Positions 39,573 through 48,875 of a DNA stretch of 64,000 nt are shown here, one piece after another. Source of the DNA: Bin87 sp026710825 (GTDB lineage Bacteria > Chloroflexota > Dehalococcoidia > Lucifugimonadales > UBA3495). The position numbers and the translations under genes were made by a program. The DNA lies in NCBI GenBank assembly GCA_965232815.1, contig OZ247427.1, forward strand, positions 1,798,001 through 1,862,000. Direction: 5' to 3'. The first letter of the stretch is position 1, and the number at the start of each line of letters is the position of its first letter. The notes under the pieces were generated by a model, which saw nothing but the letters and a program-made list of their open reading frames with translations, did no database searches and was not told where the DNA came from.

Positions 39573-40955
39573 TCACTGCGGAGACCAGACGGCAATTCCG
39601 CCGGCCGCCAGATCCCGCAATCCGCCCGACTCTCCGAGGTCCGTCACGTACACGTGCGGCCCGGCCGCGCCACTCCCGTTGCGTCGCTGCGCGAGGTATT
39701 GCTGGTTCCCGGCCACCACCAGCGCGGAACCGTCCGGCGCCCACGGCGAATGGCTGCGCGCGTATTGGTCGAAGAACGCCAGCATCAGGAAAGTCTCCCC
39801 GCTCGGTGAGAAGCGCAGCCCCCCAACCGGGTCGTCCGAACCGCCGGCAGCCTCAGATTCCGTCGCCGAGCCATCCAGAACCCGCCATTCCATGGTCCGC
39901 TCTTCGCTGTTCAGCGCAACCCAGGCGAGCCGTGTGCCGTTCGGCTCCCAGAAGAAGCCCAGTACCCAATCGTCGTCCCGTACCGTTCGCACCGCGCTGC
40001 CGTCTGCCGCCACGAGCCTCAGTCGCCGGTAGGCTGGTGATCCGTCGCTCTGCCGGTCCGCTACCGCGATTACCGTGCCGTCGGACGACCACAGGAACGA
40101 GCACGCCCCCTCCACTTCGGCCAGGCGCATCGGAGGATAGTTTGCCTCATCGGGCTTTCCCAACCACACGGCCTCGCTGTCGCCGCCGGGCGCAGACCAC
40201 GCCAGCATCGTCCCGTCCGGCGACCAGGCCGGCGTGCGGAACGATCGCGAGCGGCTGATGGGTTGCGCCGTGAATCCGGTGGCGTCGTCGTTCAGCCGCA
40301 ACACCGACAGTTCCTCTCCGCTGTGCACCGCCAGCGACCGGCTGTCCGGCGACCAGTCGAAGTAGAGCGGCGCTCCTCGAACCACAGGCAGCGCTGCCGT
40401 CGGCGTCGTTTCGCCGTCCACCGGATTGGCGTCGGCCACGAACAGCGTCAGACCCTCGGGCGTGGCGGCGGTAACCCCCAGGCGTTGGCTGTCGGGCGAC
40501 CACTGCACATAATGCGGCGTGCCGTCGGCGATGGTCAGCGGGGCCGAGTTGACGAACACCGCGCCTCCGACGCCGGATGACGATTCCAACGACTGCACGC
40601 TCATCTCAGCCTCGGATGGTCTCAGGCCACTGATCAAAGACACGGCAATGCGGCTCCCATCCGGCGACCAGACCGGCCAGCCATACAGGCGGGTCTCGCT
40701 CGTGGGTTGGGCCACTACACCGCCCAGGCGACTCAACGAGTCCGCAACTTCCCCGGTGGTGAGGGTGCTCCGGTTGCTACCGTCGGGATCAACCGTGACC
40801 AACTGCCCGTTCGAGTCTATGTAGGCAATGCGATTGATGGTCATGGGCTCATTGGAGGCGCCGGGTTCGTTGCCGGGGGCGCAGGCCAACGCGGTTATCG
40901 CAACCAGGGTCGCGATCACGACCGCCGCCGGCCAGCAGATTTTCAGGGGAGGCAT
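39573..40955 (-). CDS. Lipoprotein with TolB/WD40-like beta-propeller
   Basis: A 460-residue exported lipoprotein. The signal ends AITALAC; then repeated blades with WSPDGSRIAV, WSPDSQRLGV, WSPDSRSLAV, WSPDGTMLAW, WSSDGTVIAV and WAPDGSALVV. This is a PD40/TolB-type propeller of six or more blades. It precedes the LprAFG lipoprotein by 4 bp and is probably in the same transcript, suggesting a surface lipid- or ligand-handling unit. The start chosen is ATG 40955, as upstream sequence only offers TTG. Confidence 0.85.
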   Translation of the reverse strand: MPPLKICWPAAVVIATLVAITALACAPGNEPGASNEPMTINRIAYIDSNGQLVTVDPDGSNRSTLTTGEVADSLSRLGGVVAQPTSETRLYGWPVWSPDGSRIAVSLISGLRPSEAEMSVQSLESSSGVGGAVFVNSAPLTIADGTPHYVQWSPDSQRLGVTAATPEGLTLFVADANPVDGETTPTAALPVVRGAPLYFDWSPDSRSLAVHSGEELSVLRLNDDATGFTAQPISRSRSFRTPAWSPDGTMLAWSAPGGDSEAVWLGKPDEANYPPMRLAEVEGACSFLWSSDGTVIAVADRQSDGSPAYRRLRLVAADGSAVRTVRDDDWVLGFFWEPNGTRLAWVALNSEERTMEWRVLDGSATESEAAGGSDDPVGGLRFSPSGETFLMLAFFDQYARSHSPWAPDGSALVVAGNQQYLAQRRNGSGAAGPHVYVTDLGESGGLRDLAAGGIAVWSPQ

Positions 40956-41015
40956 CGCGGCTACGTTATCACCCGGTAGATGGTTTGGCAACGCAGCGCA
41001 ATTCAGTTCGAGGAT

Positions 41016-41693
41016 CTAGACAGTTTCGGAGCAAACCTTGAGGTGTGGGAGCATCGGGTACACCGTAGACCAAACCATATCTGCAACATCCCCGATGGAT
41101 TGATTGCCTTCGACTTTCCGCCAAGTTTTGGGATTGTTATCCGCCTGGCGGTTGAACCCTTGGTGCACACGGTCATGAAACCGTAACTCCTCATCCTCGA
41201 ATCTGTCCGGCGCATCGCCTATAGGTAAAGCTAGCTGAAAAAGACGATTGTGTACCCGTTCCAATCCGACCGCAGGAACGATGTCTAGCAATATAGTTAG
41301 GTCTGGGTACCGTCCATGCGTGGCGAAGTCGTTCAACCATTGGATTTTTTCCAAGTCCAAACCGCGCCCATGTCCTTGGTATGCCACTGTGGAGCCCGTG
41401 AAACGATCGCAAATCACGATCGCCCCGGCTTCTAGTTCCGGGCGAATGCGATCGGTCATCAACTCGGCCCTGGAAGCCTCAAATAGCAAGAGTTCTGCGA
41501 CATTTGAGATAGGTCCGTCACCAATCAGATAACGTCGCAGATAGTCACCTAACGTCGTGGAACCAGGCTCATGCAGCAGGACTGAGCGAAAACCTTGGCG
41601 CGACAATTTTTCCGCAAGGATGTTGGCCTGCGTCGACTTGCCGGCGCCGTCCCCTCCCTCAAAGGCTATGAAAAGACCCGACATATCCGTCAT
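41016..41693 (-). CDS. tmk: Thymidylate kinase
   Basis: A 225-residue dTMP kinase phosphorylating dTMP to dTDP. The P-loop is FEGGDGAGKSTQANILAEKL (residues 11-30); the DRX motif is ICDRFTGSTVAYQGHGRGL. It has an aromatic and acidic LID region (FEDEELRFHDRVHQGF). The divergent C-terminal part is a little long. Composition is lower in GC than its neighbours. Confidence 0.93.
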   Translation of the reverse strand: MTDMSGLFIAFEGGDGAGKSTQANILAEKLSRQGFRSVLLHEPGSTTLGDYLRRYLIGDGPISNVAELLLFEASRAELMTDRIRPELEAGAIVICDRFTGSTVAYQGHGRGLDLEKIQWLNDFATHGRYPDLTILLDIVPAVGLERVHNRLFQLALPIGDAPDRFEDEELRFHDRVHQGFNRQADNNPKTWRKVEGNQSIGDVADMVWSTVYPMLPHLKVCSETV

Positions 41694-41780
41694 GCACCAG
41701 ATTACACGTCAGCTGGTAGGCGCGAGCTTGTAACGGGATCGCACCGGCGTAATGGGTCTCCGCCGTTCTCGACTACGCGA

Positions 41781-43445
41781 CTACGGCCGGTAGATCAGCA
41801 CAGCCCGTTGAGGATCACGCCCCCGGCTGGTGGATGCCAGGTTGAATTCCTCGGCCAGCATGTGCTGGAGCCGGCGTATGTACGGTCGCTGCGGTTCCAG
41901 TTGCACGCTGAACTCGCCCGACATGATCCTGCGTGCCGCCTCTTCCGCCTCCGCTCGCGCCGAAGCCTCCGCCTCGGCGTCCGACTCTTCCTTGAAACGC
42001 CCCGATGGCGGCGGCAGGTCTATCCCCTGATCCCGCGCCATGGACGTGAGAAACTCGCTCACCTGCGGAACGGTGTTTTTCCGCAGCACGTACACCGGCA
42101 CGCTGTTGGTCTCCGCGATGCGTACCAACTGGCTGCCCCGCCGGTAGTGGTTCTTGGTGGTCAGCAGCACGTTCGCCCGGCGCAACTCGCTGACGATCTC
42201 CGCCGTCGTGCCCCGTTCGGCCAGCGCCGCCTCTACCTTGTCCCTGCTCACGCCGAACAGGAAGATGCGAGCGTCCAGTCGCGGCCCGGTCAATCCGATG
42301 GCATCCGGCTCGTCCTGGAACCTCTCCGGCGGATACTGTTCGTACGAATCCTGTCCGCGCCCGTTCCGGTTCCGGCCCCGCCGGTTGCGGATTTCATTGG
42401 CCGCCCAGGGTGTCGGCGCGGCCTCGTTCTGCCGGGGCGCCGCGGTCTTGGTGATGTTCCCGTCGTCGTTCATGTGCCGGACTTCCGGCTCGACGGGATA
42501 CCCGCGCAGCCACTGATCAACCACCTGCGCCACGTCGTCGTGAACCGCAACCTCGTTCCAGTCCTGGATCTCCACCACCACGTCGAACGTGGGTGGCCCC
42601 TTTCTTTCCAGAACGGTCTTCTGCGTGCCGCGGTACCGCGCCTCCTGGTCGCCCAGCGTCACGGTCTGCACGCCGCCGATCAGGTCCGACAGGGTGGGAT
42701 TCATGATCAGGTTGTCCAGCGTGTTGCCGTGGGCGGTGGCAACCAGCTGCACGCCGCGTTCGGCTATCGTCCGCGCTGCGGACGCCTCCAGCGTGGTGCC
42801 CATCTCGTCTATGATGATCACCTGCGGCATGTGGTTTTCCACGGCCTCGATCATCACGTCGTGCTGCACCGTGGGCGTCGGCACCTGCATGCGCCGCGCG
42901 TGCCCGATGGCCGGATGTGGAATGTCACCGTCGCCGGCAATCTCGTTGGACGTGTCGACAATGATTACCCGTTTGCGGGCTTCGTCAGCCAGCACCCGGG
43001 CCACCTCCCGCAGCATCGTCGTCTTGCCCACGCCCGGCCGACCCAGCAGCAGGATGTTCTTGCCGCCGTACGCCAGGTCCTCAATTATCTTGATGGTGCC
43101 GAATACGGCCCGCCCCACGCGGCAGGTAATACCCACCACGCTCCCGTTGCGGTTGCGAATCGCCGAAATGCGGTGCAGCGTTCGCTCCATCCCGGCCCGG
43201 TTGTCTCCGCCGAAATCGCCGATCCCCGACACCACGTGCTGCAGGTCGTCCCGCCCGACCGGTTCCTCATCGAGTATTACGTCTCCGGACAAAAAGCGGG
43301 CTTCCGGCGGGCGTCCCAGGTCAAGGATGATTTCCAAAAGGTCATCCAGGTCGTCCTGTCTCTTCAGGCCGTCCAGTACCCGGGGCGGCAGCACATCCAG
43401 CAGTTGCTGTAATTCATCATGGGCCAGTTGTTCGACCGTTACCAA
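41781..43445 (-). CDS. R3H-domain AAA ATPase (SpoIIIAA/Ycf45-like)
   Basis: A 554-residue protein. The N-terminal ATPase has Walker A LLLGRPGVGKTTMLREVARV and Walker B VIIIDEMGT, and looks like the stage III sporulation AA/Ycf45 ATPases. A low-complexity Asn/Arg linker (NRRGRNRNGRGQDSYEQYPP) and an alanine/glutamate helix follow. The C-terminal ~30 residues are an R3H nucleic-acid-binding domain (RRLQHMLAEEFNLASTSRGR). It probably remodels RNA or single-stranded DNA. Common in Chloroflexota and cyanobacteria; the role is unsettled. Confidence 0.87.
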   Translation of the reverse strand: MVTVEQLAHDELQQLLDVLPPRVLDGLKRQDDLDDLLEIILDLGRPPEARFLSGDVILDEEPVGRDDLQHVVSGIGDFGGDNRAGMERTLHRISAIRNRNGSVVGITCRVGRAVFGTIKIIEDLAYGGKNILLLGRPGVGKTTMLREVARVLADEARKRVIIVDTSNEIAGDGDIPHPAIGHARRMQVPTPTVQHDVMIEAVENHMPQVIIIDEMGTTLEASAARTIAERGVQLVATAHGNTLDNLIMNPTLSDLIGGVQTVTLGDQEARYRGTQKTVLERKGPPTFDVVVEIQDWNEVAVHDDVAQVVDQWLRGYPVEPEVRHMNDDGNITKTAAPRQNEAAPTPWAANEIRNRRGRNRNGRGQDSYEQYPPERFQDEPDAIGLTGPRLDARIFLFGVSRDKVEAALAERGTTAEIVSELRRANVLLTTKNHYRRGSQLVRIAETNSVPVYVLRKNTVPQVSEFLTSMARDQGIDLPPPSGRFKEESDAEAEASARAEAEEAARRIMSGEFSVQLEPQRPYIRRLQHMLAEEFNLASTSRGRDPQRAVLIYRP

Positions 43446-43508
43446 CTATGCCCTCCTTGTCGCCGAAATGTGGAGATTTGCAATCAACGATATTGTTGTT
43501 TGTGGTTG

Positions 43509-44147
43509 TTATTCCTGGGCCAAGCGCCCTCGTACTCTGGGAGTCTCTATCAATGGCGCGCCATCGTCCAACGGCGGCCCGCCGGCCATCTCTACGAAAT
43601 ATCGATGAATGCGCGTGTCGGCTGTCAGTTCGGGATGAAAAGCCGTCGCCAGCAGGTTCCCCTCGCGCACTGCCACCGGCCTCCCGTCCTCCAACGAAGA
43701 TAGCACCTCAACGCCCGAGCCAACGCGGATGATCACCGGCGCCCTGATGAAAATGGCGTGGTACGGATCCGAGCCCAGCCCCTTGATCTTCAGGTCCTGC
43801 TCGAACGAATCGACCTGCCGTCCGAAGGCGTTGCGCTGGACGCCAACGTCCATCACCGCCAGAGGTATGGGGTCCTCTTCCGTGATCTCTGCTGCCAGCA
43901 TGATCATGCCGGCGCAGGTCCCCCAGACCGCCTTGCCGGACGATGCCATGTCGGCAACCGGCTCACGCAGGTTGTACAGCGACATCAGGCGGCTGAGCGT
44001 GGTGCTCTCGCCGCCGGGTATGATCAGGCCGTCCAGTCCCTGGAGATGTTCGGGCAATCGCACTTCCGTAGAGTTAGCGCCGATGCTGCGGAGCACGTGG
44101 CAGTGTTCCGCAAAATCCCCTTGTACTGCCAATACACCGATGTTCAA
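43509..44147 (-). CDS. pdxT: Pyridoxal 5'-phosphate synthase glutaminase subunit
   Basis: A 212-residue class I glutaminase that provides ammonia to PdxS. MNIGVLAVQGDFAEHCHVL, the oxyanion segment PGGESTTLSRLM, nucleophile WGTCAGMIML and the HPE triad end in TAFHPELTAD. The ~20-residue tail after the domain is longer than usual. Same strand as pdxS, 89 bp downstream. Confidence 0.95.
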   Translation of the reverse strand: MNIGVLAVQGDFAEHCHVLRSIGANSTEVRLPEHLQGLDGLIIPGGESTTLSRLMSLYNLREPVADMASSGKAVWGTCAGMIMLAAEITEEDPIPLAVMDVGVQRNAFGRQVDSFEQDLKIKGLGSDPYHAIFIRAPVIIRVGSGVEVLSSLEDGRPVAVREGNLLATAFHPELTADTRIHRYFVEMAGGPPLDDGAPLIETPRVRGRLAQE

Positions 44148-44236
44148 CTAAGTGTCCAGCCGATAATGCCCTGATCCGTCCGTTTGTCGCAGTTTCGTTG
44201 CGTCATTGGGGCATCCGCCCCAATGACGTCATCTCG

Positions 44237-45130
44237 CTAAACGCTGCGTGTCGCCAGCAACTCGCTTTCGTCCAGTTCGCGAACGCTCCTGCCGACCATG
44301 GGCTCGCCCAGGTCCCTGGAGACCTCCGCGAGAATCTGCGGGTCGTTATAGTGCGTCACCGCCTGCACGATGGCATGGCCGCGGGACGCCGGGTCGCCGG
44401 ACTTGAAGATGCCGGAGCCCACGAACACGCCGTCCGCGCCCAACTGCATCATCAGCGCCGCGTCCGCCGGAGTCGCCACGCCGCCGGCCGCAAAGTTGAC
44501 CACCGGCATGCGGCCCTCCTCGCGGGTCTGCTGCAGCAGGTCGAGGCTGACCCGCAGGTCGCGAGCCTCCACCACCAACTCGTCGTCGGGCATGTTCTGA
44601 AGCTTGCGGATGGCGTCCTGCACGGCGCGCATGTGCCGTACGGCCTCCACCACGTCGCCGGTGCCCGCCTCGCCCTTGGTGCGGATCATGGCTGCGCCCT
44701 CGGAAATGCGGCGGAGCGCCTCGCCAAGGTCGCGGCAGCCGCACACGAATGGCACGGTGAAGTCGTGCTTCCAGACGTGGTGCATTTCGTCAGCCGGGGT
44801 GAGCACTTCGGACTCGTCCACGTAGTCCACGCCCATCGCCTGCAAAATCTGGGCTTCTACGAAGTGGCCGATTCGGCACTTCGCCATAACGGGAATCGAC
44901 ACAGAGTCGATGATATCGGCGATCATCGAAGGATCGCTCATGCGGGCAACGCCGCCGTCCGCCCGGATGTCGGCTGGGACGCGTTCCAATGCCATCACCG
45001 CGACCGCGCCCGCTTCCTGGGCGATCCGTGCCTGCTCGGCGTTCACCACGTCCATGATTACGCCGCCCTTGAGCATCTGGGCGTGGCCGGATTTGACGGT
45101 GAAAGTGCCGGTTAGAATTTCAGCAACCAT
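44237..45130 (-). CDS. pdxS: Pyridoxal 5'-phosphate synthase subunit PdxS
   Basis: A 297-residue TIM-barrel enzyme joining ribose 5-phosphate, glyceraldehyde 3-phosphate and ammonia. The conserved MLKGGVIMDVVNAEQARIAQ, active-site lysine in IPVMAKCRIGHFVEAQIL, DESEVLTPADE and the phosphate-binding VNFAAGGVATPADAALMMQL are all present. AAAGGAGG stands before ATG 45130, and a TTGATA-17-TATAAT promoter lies upstream. This organism therefore uses the DXP-independent route. Confidence 0.97.
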   Translation of the reverse strand: MVAEILTGTFTVKSGHAQMLKGGVIMDVVNAEQARIAQEAGAVAVMALERVPADIRADGGVARMSDPSMIADIIDSVSIPVMAKCRIGHFVEAQILQAMGVDYVDESEVLTPADEMHHVWKHDFTVPFVCGCRDLGEALRRISEGAAMIRTKGEAGTGDVVEAVRHMRAVQDAIRKLQNMPDDELVVEARDLRVSLDLLQQTREEGRMPVVNFAAGGVATPADAALMMQLGADGVFVGSGIFKSGDPASRGHAIVQAVTHYNDPQILAEVSRDLGEPMVGRSVRELDESELLATRSV

Positions 45131-45441
45131 TGAAAGCGCCTCCTTTATTTCGGTAAGGATGCCAGTGGTTCATTATAGCCCCCACCACCCGCGTTATCAA
45201 TCAGATCAAACGCGCCCCGGCGCCTTTGGATTGTCGTCCCACGGTAACGCAGTCCCCATTCGATGGTTGTCCCACGTTAGCGCAGTCCGCTCATGGTGAG
45301 CCAGTCGAACCACGAGCGGACGGTCGGCAAGGCTACGTCCTTGGTAGTGGTCGCCCCCGTCCCGTGACAATCGAATGGCCCCGCACGCGCCCGCCGGCCT
45401 GGAGCCGATACCAACCTCGCGCCTACAGTCGACCGTCTCTT
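45131..45441. other. Intergenic region with a direct repeat and a dispersed element
   Basis: No gene. It holds the pdxS promoter, a 22-bp direct repeat (TCGTCCCACGGTAACGCAGT at 45234-45253 and TTGTCCCACGTTAGCGCAGT at 45267-45286), and a CCTGTCGAA-like inverted element at 45287-45319 (GCTCATGGTGAGCC, GTCGAACCACGAGCGG). Several short frames here have no ribosome site. Confidence 0.65.
45172..45200 (-). promoter_or_regulatory. Sigma70-like promoter of pdxS
   Basis: On the minus strand TTGATA (45200-45195) and TATAAT (45177-45172) are 17 bp apart, 41 bp before the pdxS start. Confidence 0.75.
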
Positions 45442-46287
45442 CTACGGTTGAAAGGTCACCGTGATCATAGTTTCTACCGAAGTGCCTTCGCGAATGGCCA
45501 GCACCGAGATCTCGTTCAGGCCGGGCCGCAACACGATGTCGGCCTGCCACCGGCCTGATGCGTCCGGCGGCGCCGGGATGATCTCGTTCACCACCACCTG
45601 TGCTCCGGGCAGGGTTTCGCCGGATATCGTCATAACCCGGTTGGTTACAGTGGCCCCGTTGTCGGGCTGGGCAATCTCCAGGAACAGGGTCAGCGGCGTG
45701 CTGTCGTAGGTCAACTGGAGCAACTGGTGTTTCGGATCGGGCGACGCGCTGTTGTTGCTGATCACCTCGATGACGTTGAATCCCTCGGCCAGTGGAATCG
45801 TCACAACAAAGTGCCCCTCGAAGTCGGCCCGCAGGATTATGCTCCGTTCCATGTCCTCCCTGCTGTCGTAGGTCACCTCAAGGATTGACCCGGGCAGCGT
45901 CGTGCCGAACAGGTCGATCTCGGGCTCACCACGTATCACGTCAAGATTGGACGGATAATGCACCGCCAGGAAATGGGGAGGCGGGGTCGGCATAGGTTGC
46001 GCCGGCGTAGGTGTGGGCGCCGGCGTAGGTGTGGGCGCCGGCGTAGGCGTGGGCGCCGGTGTGGGTGTGGGCGCTGCTGTAGGCGTTGGTGGCGGCAGCG
46101 TGGGCGCTGCCGTCGGAGTGGGCGTCGGAGGTAAGGCAGTCGGCTGAATCGGCGCTGGTGTTGGCGTGGGCCGCGCTCTCGCCGTCGACGGTACATCGGG
46201 TACGCCCGGCAGTGCGAACACCCAGACCGCCATGAACACGGCAATCAGACCGAACGCCAGTAGCGCTGCTATGACCCTTTGTCGCAC
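45442..46287 (-). CDS. Membrane-anchored surface protein with PTPTPAP linker and Ig-like domains
   Basis: A 281-residue protein. A signal anchor (residues ~5-26, VIAALLAFGLIAVFMAVWVF) is followed by a long Pro/Thr/Ala linker (~residues 40-105) that would span the cell envelope. Two beta-sandwich modules follow: YPSNLDVIRGEPEIDLFGTT onward and IAQPDNGATVTNRVMTISGE, similar to bacterial Ig/glucodextranase-type modules. The linker is encoded by a simple-sequence repeat of near-identical ~12-bp units. It is last in an operon behind a two-component system and may be a ligand-binding or adhesive target of that pathway. Confidence 0.75.
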   Translation of the reverse strand: MRQRVIAALLAFGLIAVFMAVWVFALPGVPDVPSTARARPTPTPAPIQPTALPPTPTPTAAPTLPPPTPTAAPTPTPAPTPTPAPTPTPAPTPTPAQPMPTPPPHFLAVHYPSNLDVIRGEPEIDLFGTTLPGSILEVTYDSREDMERSIILRADFEGHFVVTIPLAEGFNVIEVISNNSASPDPKHQLLQLTYDSTPLTLFLEIAQPDNGATVTNRVMTISGETLPGAQVVVNEIIPAPPDASGRWQADIVLRPGLNEISVLAIREGTSVETMITVTFQP

Positions 46288-46351
46288 AGGTTGGCTGGTG
46301 ATAGATGACGGGAGGCTCCCTCCGACTGTCCGGGCGTAGGCCCGAGTCGGA

Positions 46352-47335
46352 TCAGGCCTCGGGTGAACCTATCGGCAGAGTGAGGGCGAACACGGTGCGA
46401 TGATCGGGATTCGGCGCGGCCACCGACTCCACCGATAGCTCGCCGCCGTAACGATGCGCCAGCGTACGGCTGATGTACAGGCCGAGACCCGAGGAGGTCT
46501 TTTCGTCGCTGCGCCCCATCTCCGGAGTCCAGCCCCTGGTGAACAGGTGCGGCCGGTAGTGGTCCGGAATCCCCGGCCCGTTGTCGCTCACGGAAATCCT
46601 GAACTGCCTGGCGTCGCGCACCACGGAAATCTCGATGTAGTCGCCCCCGTACCGCAGCGCATTGTCCACCAGGTTGGCGATGATGTGCTCCAGCGCGGCT
46701 GCTTCCGAATAGACCAGTCCGAATTCCTCCGGCTCCGACCACCACGCAATATCCTTGCCCTGTTCCGCCGCCTGTCCCGTGTACCGTTCCACGATGCGGC
46801 TGACCACGGCGGTCGGTTCCACCGGGTAGCGCGCAATGGGCGCGTCCGGGGTCTCCAGGTTGATCATGACCTGCATGTTCGCCATCATCAGCCTGAACGA
46901 CGGCGCCTGCTCCTCAATCTCGTCCAGCAACTCGTGGACCACTATCGAAACGTCCTCCCCGGTTGCCGCCAGCACTCCGCGCACCTCGCGGCACTTGCCC
47001 AGGATGCGGCGCATCGGCCTCCCCAGGTCATGCTGGAACGTCTCAAACTGTTGCTCCGTCAACCGGCTCCAGTCGTCCACCCCGTTTGGACCCTTGCCGT
47101 TGCCGTTGCTCCCGCCGACCGCCACGTAACTCCCCACTGCAACCGCCAGGCCAACCACCACCGCGGCAATCCCGAAGTACGACAGCGGCTCAACGGGCCA
47201 CGGCTCCGGAAACACCCACGTCAGCGGAATGAATAGCGACGCCACCATCACGCCCAGGCCGACTACCGCCAGGAAAATTCCTGCGTAGGCCAGTACGGGA
47301 TGTCCCCCGGTATGTCGGGACGGTAACGTTGCCAT
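46352..47335 (-). CDS. Membrane sensor histidine kinase
   Basis: A 327-residue kinase. Two membrane segments (residues ~14-37 and ~50-72) frame a short periplasmic loop, so it has no sizeable extracellular sensor. The H-box is FETFQHDLGRPMRRILGK, with the phosphorylatable His; N-box NLVDNALRYGG; G1 DNGPGIPD; G2 SSGLGLYISRTLAH. The tiny sensor region suggests signalling from within the membrane or via a partner such as the adjacent surface protein. It lies 8 bp after the response regulator. Confidence 0.88.
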   Translation of the reverse strand: MATLPSRHTGGHPVLAYAGIFLAVVGLGVMVASLFIPLTWVFPEPWPVEPLSYFGIAAVVVGLAVAVGSYVAVGGSNGNGKGPNGVDDWSRLTEQQFETFQHDLGRPMRRILGKCREVRGVLAATGEDVSIVVHELLDEIEEQAPSFRLMMANMQVMINLETPDAPIARYPVEPTAVVSRIVERYTGQAAEQGKDIAWWSEPEEFGLVYSEAAALEHIIANLVDNALRYGGDYIEISVVRDARQFRISVSDNGPGIPDHYRPHLFTRGWTPEMGRSDEKTSSGLGLYISRTLAHRYGGELSVESVAAPNPDHRTVFALTLPIGSPEA

Positions 47336-47343
47336 GCGTCCCC

Positions 47344-48126
47344 CTAGTCCCGAGGCGGCAGCAGCCGATAGCCGCGATCCCGGACGCTGACTATGAAGTC
47401 ATTGGCCCCCAGCGGCCGGCCCAGCGCGCGCCCCATCGACACCTTGATCTCGCGAATCCGCACCCTGAGCGACGCCCGCGTATCATCCCCCTCCAGGAAA
47501 CGCTCCAGGCGGTCGAAAGGCACCACGTTGCCGGGACTGCGGTACCACGCCTGGGCCAGTTCGTGCAGGATGTCAAAGCGTCGGCCCCTGACGTCCGCCA
47601 CCGGAGTCTGCGCTCCATCCTCGTCCACCACCAGCACCGCGCCGGCGTCGTTGTCCAGCACAATCCGGCCTCCGATGGCGATGGTCCCGGGATCCGCTCC
47701 AACCAGTCGTCGCATTCGCAGCGCCACCTCTTCCGGAGACGCCAGCTTGTCTATGAACTCCACCGGCGCTTCCACCTGCAGCGCGCTCCGCGCCACCGTT
47801 TCGCGCTCCACACCCTGGCTGTATTGAGTGAACATCAACACAGGCAGCCTCGGCTGCTCCTCAACGATCCTCTTGAGCAGGTCCAGACCCTTGAACTGGT
47901 CGTCCCGGTATTCGCCCAGCCTCACGTCCAGGATCACCCCGTCCGGCATGGCGTCCTCAATCGCTTCCAGCGCCGCCCACAGCATGTCGTCTGCAGACCC
48001 GTGCGCTTCCTTGCTCACCACCTTGGTGGTCCACCCTTCGTCCTCAAGACGCCGCCGCACCGCCCGCACGATGGCCGAAGTCGCCTCATCATCAACAATC
48101 AGTATATTTCCGGACCGCGGAGCCAT
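47344..48126 (-). CDS. OmpR-type response regulator
   Basis: A 260-residue regulator. The receiver domain has LIVDDEATSAIVRAVRRRLE with acidic pocket, phosphorylation Asp in GVILDVRLGEY, and conserved Lys in FIDKLASPEE. The C-terminal winged helix spans ~residues 165-255 (VRIREIKVSMGRALGRPLGA, then VRDRGYRLLPP). An inserted segment of ~30 residues separates the domains. It starts 6 bp after a Uma2 gene. Confidence 0.9.
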   Translation of the reverse strand: MAPRSGNILIVDDEATSAIVRAVRRRLEDEGWTTKVVSKEAHGSADDMLWAALEAIEDAMPDGVILDVRLGEYRDDQFKGLDLLKRIVEEQPRLPVLMFTQYSQGVERETVARSALQVEAPVEFIDKLASPEEVALRMRRLVGADPGTIAIGGRIVLDNDAGAVLVVDEDGAQTPVADVRGRRFDILHELAQAWYRSPGNVVPFDRLERFLEGDDTRASLRVRIREIKVSMGRALGRPLGANDFIVSVRDRGYRLLPPRD

Positions 48127-48132
48127 ACGGTT

Positions 48133-48744
48133 CTATCCGCGACCCGATTGAGAGCGACTGCGTTCTCTGAAAATATACGCCAGGGGAATTTCAAGGCCGG
48201 GTAGCAGCGGAGTGGTTAGAGTATCGTCGTCGGTGAGGACCCCACGCTCGACGTACTCATGGCCGCTCAGTTCCAGCGGCGTGACCGTATGGTTCAGCTC
48301 GTCGACAATCCAGTATTCGGCGATGCCCGCCTCGGCATATACCTGACGCTTCCGCACCAGGTCGCGCCTGCGGTCTGAGGACAGAATCTCCACAACGATG
48401 TCCGGCGCTCCCTCGATCATGCGCTCGCTTACTACGGCTTCGTTTGACCGCAGAATCACCGTCAGGTCGGGAGCGAACAACCGCGGCAACTCTGATGGCA
48501 GGGCGACTATAACGTCGGCATGCACCTCGAAGGGCGGTTCTTCGAACGAGTCTTCAAGATTGTAAAAGTGGTGAAGGAGTCTCCCTTGCGTACGTTGATG
48601 GGCGATTCGGGGTCTCGGCATGATGTACAGTTTTCCGTCGTCCAACTCCAGCTTGCGCTTGTCCTCGGGGTCCGGCAAGTCCAGATCCATGAATTCGGCG
48701 ACGGTCAACTGCATTCCCGAACGCGGTTCCATTGTAGTGGTCAT
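48133..48744 (-). CDS. Uma2-family endonuclease-like protein, second copy
   Basis: A 203-residue Uma2 protein: MQLTVAEFMDLDLPDPEDKR, LELDDGKLYIMPRPRIAHQR, acidic sites in FAPDLTVILRSN and APDIVVEILSSDRRRDLV, then YAEAGIAEYWIVDELNHT. Its stop is 6 bp before the response regulator start, so it leads the operon. Whether this is functional linkage or chance insertion is open. A TATAAT lies at 48776-48771, with a weak ACGACA 18 bp upstream. Confidence 0.87.
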   Translation of the reverse strand: MTTTMEPRSGMQLTVAEFMDLDLPDPEDKRKLELDDGKLYIMPRPRIAHQRTQGRLLHHFYNLEDSFEEPPFEVHADVIVALPSELPRLFAPDLTVILRSNEAVVSERMIEGAPDIVVEILSSDRRRDLVRKRQVYAEAGIAEYWIVDELNHTVTPLELSGHEYVERGVLTDDDTLTTPLLPGLEIPLAYIFRERSRSQSGRG

Positions 48745-48770
48745 GACTGATTGCTCCCCATCCTGCCGAC

Positions 48771-48800
48771 ATTATAAGGCCATTCGCCAGCCCATGTCGT
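48771..48800 (-). promoter_or_regulatory. Candidate promoter of the Uma2/two-component operon
   Basis: On the minus strand ACGACA (48800-48795) and TATAAT (48776-48771), 18 bp apart, 26 bp before the Uma2 start. The -35 is poor. Confidence 0.5.
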
Positions 48801-48875
48801 TGGCGGCATCGGCGGACCCTGACGCAAAGGGGCGACCGATTGGCCGCCCCCCACAGTGGTCGAAGGTTGGCCCGA

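Noticed and set aside
41595..43412. A 605-codon plus-strand frame.
   Set aside because: Antisense of the R3H ATPase and of the intergenic region; composition is not protein-like.
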